Shown here one piece after another: positions 19,797-20,986 of a DNA stretch of 20,986 nt. Each line of letters begins with the position of its first letter. Positions within the stretch are counted from its first letter, which is position 1. A program made the translations under genes and the position numbers. The DNA is taken from assembly GCA_946482345.1 (NCBI GenBank), contig CAMLRJ010000011.1, positions 1 to 20,986 on the forward strand, in the 5' to 3' direction. The notes beneath the pieces were generated by a model. That model saw nothing but the letters and a program-made list of their open reading frames with translations, had not been told where the DNA came from and did not search any database. This DNA is from an uncultured Cellvibrio sp. GTDB lineage: Bacteria; Pseudomonadota; Gammaproteobacteria; Pseudomonadales; Cellvibrionaceae.

Positions 19797-20743
19797 TATA
19801 AAAACCTTTTAATTAAAATTCTGAATGCTTCGGCTGCGCATAGTGGCACTTGTCCATTTCCAATAGCCTTAAGCTGGTCGTTAACGAAGTCCAAGCTAGC
19901 GGCCACCCCATCAACCACTCGCAAAATTTCGGGTTCAGTTTTCCACCAATCTGCGCTGTCAAAGTTGGCGTGTTGCGATTGTATTCGCTTGGCGAACATG
20001 TCTCCTTTGCATTGTGCGCTGTTGGTGTAGGAAACTTTGCAATCATCTGCTCCAGGTTCTTCACTGATCGATTCGCTGTGTTTTCCGTTATTGGCGCCTG
20101 CATTGCTCTGCATGACCTTGGCGTTGGCCAGTTCTGCATATTGCTCACTTGATCCCTTAAATTCGCTGGCTTCTTTCTTCCGGGTCTTGCAATTGTAGCC
20201 TCCCTCTGTAGCGCTTCTAATGACTTCGGTGGTAACTTGTCCATAGTTGTTGGAGTGGCCCAATATCCAAATTCTATCTCTGATATGGTTTGCTCCGACT
20301 TCAGCCGCAGATAAGCACATCCATTCCGTGTCATACGCTGCCTTGGCCAAATCTCCGAGTACCACTCCAAGTCCTCGACTAGTGAGCATTGGGCTGTTTT
20401 CCACCAACACGAATCTTGATTGTATATCGCGAATAATCCGTAAAAACTCTTTCCACATGCCGCTTCTTTCGCCTTCAATGCCAGCTCCTTTTCCGGCAAC
20501 GGAAATGTCTTGGCAGGGGAAGCCTCCAGATATAACGTCAACAATTCTTGCCCATGGCTTTCCGTCAAAAGTTGTGACGTCAGACCAAATTGGGAAAACT
20601 TCGAGAATTCCATCATTTTGTCGTTGCGCCAAAACTTGTGCTGCGTAGGCATCACGCTCAACTGCGGCAACGGTTCGCCATCCGAGCAGCTTTCCGCCAA
20701 GTATTCCCCCACCAGCGCCTGCGAATAAAGCCAGCTCATTCAT
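19796..20743 (-). CDS. C5-cytosine DNA methyltransferase, 315 aa
   Basis: Transfers a methyl group from S-adenosylmethionine to cytosine C5. Motifs in order: I LFAGAGGG (6-13), II acidic VER (E29), IV SGGFPCQDIS with catalytic C77, VI VENS (E115), VIII HIRDR (153-157), and X AIGNGQVP (293-300) after DGV (278-280). The target recognition region between VIII and X is short (about 165-265), Ser/Asn-rich and low in complexity, and contains three HSN/NAN/YTN boxes. Length is at the lower end for the family. No restriction enzyme gene is adjacent, so it is probably a solitary phage enzyme that protects DNA or alters its regulation. GTGAGG precedes the ATG, and the upstream stop overlaps it (ATGA). 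A second frame shares almost the whole gene. Confidence 0.93.
   Translation of the reverse strand: MNELALFAGAGGGILGGKLLGWRTVAAVERDAYAAQVLAQRQNDGILEVFPIWSDVTTFDGKPWARIVDVISGGFPCQDISVAGKGAGIEGERSGMWKEFLRIIRDIQSRFVLVENSPMLTSRGLGVVLGDLAKAAYDTEWMCLSAAEVGANHIRDRIWILGHSNNYGQVTTEVIRSATEGGYNCKTRKKEASEFKGSSEQYAELANAKVMQSNAGANNGKHSESISEEPGADDCKVSYTNSAQCKGDMFAKRIQSQHANFDSADWWKTEPEILRVVDGVAASLDFVNDQLKAIGNGQVPLCAAEAFRILIKRFL
19813..20739 (-). CDS. Overlapping 308-codon frame inside the methyltransferase gene
   Basis: A second same-strand frame starts 4 nt after the methyltransferase ATG (the sequence is ATGAATG) and stays open for 308 codons, ending 17 bases before the methyltransferase stop. Both starts could use the same GTGAGG. 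The predicted protein starts MSWLYSQALVGEYLAESCSD and is rich in Trp, Ser, Thr and Pro. It has three boxes of the form aromatic-(A/P)TP (YWATPTT 159-165, NWPTPRS 203-209, KFPTPTA 235-241) and ends with LNPKFCEWLMGWPLAW (268-283). I remember phage proteins with this same start and a WLMGWP(x)GWT end deposited as separate entries, so the frame seems conserved elsewhere. It may be a real product or a by-product of methyltransferase sequence constraints. Confidence 0.45.
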   Translation of the reverse strand: MSWLYSQALVGEYLAESCSDGEPLPQLSVMPTQHKFWRNDKMMEFSKFSQFGLTSQLLTESHGQELLTLYLEASPAKTFPLPEKELALKAKEAACGKSFYGLFAIYNQDSCWWKTAQCSLVEDLEWYSEIWPRQRMTRNGCAYLRLKSEQTISEIEFGYWATPTTMDKLPPKSLEALQREATIARPGRKKPANLRDQVSNMQNWPTPRSCRAMQAPITENTANRSVKNLEQMIAKFPTPTAHNAKETCSPSEYNRNTPTLTAQIGGKLNPKFCEWLMGWPLAWTSLTTSLRLLEMDKCHYAQPKHSEF

Positions 20744-20986
20744 GTATTCCTCACTCTCTCAAGTCGTTGTAAGTCTTCAATCTCTTTCTGCGTTAGTGGC
20801 TTTTCTTTCTCTGGTTCGTTGAACATGGAAAGAATATCGCCAAGTACAGCAGATCCTTTTTTTACGTTCTCTGGTGCAGCTGGGTTATTTGGCTTGCTTT
20901 CCAGAAGTGTTTCAGGCGCCGGAGGTGTCGCAAGCTCGTGACCAGTCTCAAGCTGAAACAGCGTAGCCTTGTAGGCCACCTCGAAC
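20740..20986 (-). CDS. Hypothetical protein, C-terminal part visible
   Basis: The frame is open to the right edge (FEVAYKATLFQLETGHELAT at the start of the visible part). A GTG at 20979 could be its start, giving 79 residues, or the gene may begin outside the window. The visible sequence is Pro/Glu/Lys-rich and partly disordered (PPAPETLLESKPNNPAAPEN), followed by a short helix (SAVLGDILSMFNEPEKEKPL) and a charged end. No family recognised. Its stop overlaps the methyltransferase ATG (ATGA), so the two are co-transcribed and translation is probably coupled. Confidence 0.6.
   Translation of the reverse strand, partial: FEVAYKATLFQLETGHELATPPAPETLLESKPNNPAAPENVKKGSAVLGDILSMFNEPEKEKPLTQKEIEDLQRLERVRNT

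Noticed and set aside
20247..20648. 133-codon plus-strand frame antisense to the methyltransferase
   Set aside because: Unlike the same-strand second frame it has no shared start site and no resemblance to proteins I know; probably a by-product of codon use.

Overview
The window is part of a P22-like short-tailed phage (podovirus) or prophage, probably from a gammaproteobacterium. Read on the minus strand, from high to low coordinates, it carries the diagnostic P22 late order: small terminase, large terminase, portal, scaffold, coat, gp4-like head completion protein, gp10-like DNA stabilisation protein, small virion proteins and ejection proteins. Similarity to P22 portal, coat, gp4 and gp10 is recognisable from motifs and length, but the proteins are clearly diverged. 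A nin-like region (NinB-like and NinG proteins) also points to the lambdoid family.

Layout: (1) 20979-17212, minus: a tightly overlapped chain of mostly small genes. It contains the C-terminal part of an unknown protein, a C5-cytosine DNA methyltransferase, an Xre-type HTH protein, a NinB-like protein, a small lipoprotein, several tiny genes, a proteasome/HslV-like Ntn hydrolase and NinG. (2) 17137-15750, minus: three small coding genes, then a cluster of tRNA or tRNA-like genes (an odd one, Pro-UGG, a type-II-like one, Gly-UCC) interleaved with very small reading frames and hairpins. (3) 15707-14376, minus: small hypothetical genes ending in an RMF-like plus SGKSKK-type gene pair. (4) 14398-1, minus: a sigma70-like promoter, then packaging, capsid, head-completion and ejection genes, with the last ejection gene running off the left edge. 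(5) 9521-10255, plus: an A/T-rich cassette with its own strong-looking promoter, inserted between portal and scaffold and pointing against the late operon. Its first gene looks like a Phd/YefM antitoxin.

The most unusual signal is the methyltransferase locus. The same stretch is open in a second same-strand frame for 308 codons, starting 4 nt after the methyltransferase start. That second frame carries repeated aromatic-PTP boxes and a Trp-rich motif resembling proteins I remember from other phage genomes. Other points of interest are the twice-occurring RMF-like/SGKSKK gene pair, the antisense cassette, an ejection protein carrying a short S74-type autoprotease motif, and tRNA genes with abnormal anticodon regions.

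No lysis genes, integrase, repressor, Q antiterminator or tailspike are visible; they would have to lie outside the window. All calls rest on reading the sequence and remembered families; no database search was run.
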